Assembly (NCBI RefSeq): GCF_901709675.1
Contig: NC_051087.1
Coordinates: forward strand, 6,937,319-7,001,318
DNA from: Syngnathus acus
Lineage: Eukaryota; Chordata; Actinopteri; Syngnathiformes; Syngnathidae
Reading direction: 5' to 3'
Length of the DNA: 64,000 nucleotides
Made by a program: the position numbers and the translations under genes. The notes under the pieces were generated by a model that saw only the letters and a program-made list of their open reading frames with translations, did not search any database and had not been told where the DNA came from. Position 1 is the first letter of the stretch. Every line of letters starts with the position of its first letter. This document shows, piece by piece, positions 62,601 to 64,000 of the stretch.

Positions 62601-62879
62601 CAAAGCAATAAAAACTCAGAACTGCAAATGACAGCATAGAAGAGAGGTTTGAAATAGCTTCAAGCCAAAGGGAGCTATCAATTATTTTTTTGTTATTTCT
62701 TTTACACACAACTACTAATAGTGCCTAATCTGTATTTATATTTATTTATTTTTTTTCTCGAGTATGTCAACATCGTCATACACCTGTCTACTTTTGTACA
62801 TTGACTGGAAGGATCAGCTTTCTGGCCAGACCAATGATCTGCATATCATACTAAGTTAATTTGTTTAAATAATCTAGAT
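59691..62879. other. Intergenic, no gene seen
   Basis: It contains a GC-richer stretch at 59760-60200, GT-rich sequence at 60061-60110 and a short GT array at 60826-60841. The frame at 61188-61535 (115 codons) is not recognised. 61640-61730 is motif-dense (CAATGATTAGCTGAATGC) and might be conserved non-coding DNA. Confidence 0.45.
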
Positions 62880-63107
62880 CAGTGGTCCCCAACCACCAAG
62901 GCTGCACAGAGAGACTGAAGGAATGGTGTTGCATTGATCCCAAGAGGTGCTGTGGGTTGTCTTTTGCCATGATATTTATTGGCAAAGAGTATTGGCAATC
63001 GTGTCTCTTTTCCGATGCTCATCGACAGCTGTGAGTTGGTGTACTCGTGAAAGACCTTTGGCACTCTTTTGTGATTAAGGGCTGGATAAATAAATTTGAC
63101 TTGACTC
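62880..63107 (+). mobile_element. hAT-like end followed by LINE-type 3' tail
   Basis: 62880-62898 reads CAGTGGTCCCCAACCACCA, the start of the hAT family at 34242, but no other hAT sequence follows. The segment instead ends ATAAATAAATTTGACTTGAC, the same tail as at 16660. It is either two adjoining fragments or a chimaeric repeat. Confidence 0.5.
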
Positions 63108-64000
63108 GATAACTGCGGGGAGCGACTTTGCTTCAAACATGGTGCCGGCTAGCATTAAAAGACAAGCGTGTAAAGTGTACTACAGTCTCCTACTAATTAC
63201 ATCAACTGCAATTATCATATGGTGAATTATGTATTTGATCATTTGTTTAAATGCTAATCCATATAGAGACAAATATATATATATATAATGAAAAAAGGTC
63301 AAGTACAGCTACTTAAAAATGACTGGAAAATGTGGCCATGTACGATAAGCACAGGCTTGACTTTTTTTTCCCGCTTATCATGTGCAGGGTTTCTCATTTA
63401 AAGTTTTTTCAGGTTTTTCAAATATGTACGCGTGTTCCTAAACTAATAAAGATAGCGACGTGCCCCTGGTTGAAATGAGTCCTATTGATTTTTAATAACT
63501 GTAAACAGAGCAAAAGGTCAATTATCTTCACCAAGAACAATTGTCGTCCATCAGGGATAAACTCGTCGACAGTTACTTACCGATAGTCATTTGTTGAAAA
63601 CGTTGCTGATGTTCCGTAAAAAGAATTTGAAAGTAGCACTTTTACTGATCTGCATTGTTTTGCGTTTGTGCTGAGAGTATCAAACACAAGTGTGTTTGCA
63701 AGGTCTCACGTGCAATTTGCATACTTGCATCTCACTGTTTGGTAAGCACTTATGACAGAAAGCACGCTGACAGTTGGTTTTGTGTGTTTGTGCGTGGGAT
63801 CACACGTGTGTGTGTGTGTTTGTGCGTGGGTTCATGTGTGTGTGTTTGTGTGTGTGTGCACTCCATTAAAGTCTCAGCTAAACTGCAACTCGGCCATTTG
63901 AATTTATGTTAATTTGCTGCTGTTAATTCATGACAGAATCAATGGCTTTCATTTTGATCAAATCAATCAGGCCTCAACGTCATAAACACGCACACACAGC
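63108..64000. other. Intergenic, GT-rich end
   Basis: TA-rich stretch at 63273-63288 and an interrupted GT array at 63806-63860. No exon is seen. Confidence 0.5.

Overview
The window is a piece of a ray-finned (teleost) fish genome, most likely a percomorph. The evidence is vertebrate multi-exon genes with short introns, long CA/GT and GATA microsatellites, and fish-type SINE, hAT and Tc1/mariner-like repeats. It is AT-rich and shows no prokaryotic or viral gene organisation. Species cannot be fixed from the sequence alone.

Two protein-coding genes can be rebuilt exon by exon, and they are divergent (head to head). On the minus strand, 2496-12886 encodes testican-3 (spock3), a secreted brain proteoglycan with a testican N-terminus, Kazal/follistatin-like, EF-hand calcium-binding and thyroglobulin type-1 modules and a very acidic tail. 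Eleven coding exons join in frame to 389 residues, including a probable 9-nt microexon. A non-coding first exon and a GC/GA-rich promoter zone lie at about 13.0-13.16 kb. On the plus strand, 23947-30925 encodes ugt8, the ER ceramide galactosyltransferase of myelin galactolipid synthesis. Five exons join in frame to 548 residues, with the complete UGT signature and a C-terminal KKxx ER-retrieval signal. Its upstream non-coding exon was not found.

Layout: 1-2495 is spock3 3' UTR and flank; 2496-13.1 kb is spock3; 13.2-23.9 kb is the shared upstream region, holding a tRNA-type SINE, a retroelement-like block and microsatellites; 23.9-30.9 kb is ugt8; 30.9-34.1 kb is its probable long 3' UTR, with AATAAA candidates at 31627 and 34096. 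From 34.2 kb to the end no exon could be supported. That stretch holds a deleted hAT transposon with a perfect 8-bp target duplication, a 225-bp TA-flanked MITE with a nested fragment, a 308-bp Tc1/mariner-like MITE, a foldback hairpin with a second arm copy in ugt8 intron 4, many decayed copies of one dispersed repeat, and a few GC-rich or motif-dense blocks that could be conserved non-coding elements.

The two genes are not a pathway. Both act mainly in the nervous system (extracellular matrix versus myelin lipid), so shared regulatory DNA between them is possible but unproven. I found no undescribed gene system. The most interesting points are the spock3 microexon, the spock3 N-terminal shortening, a (GT)34 array next to a spock3 splice donor, the spock3-ugt8 adjacency and the mobile-element structures.
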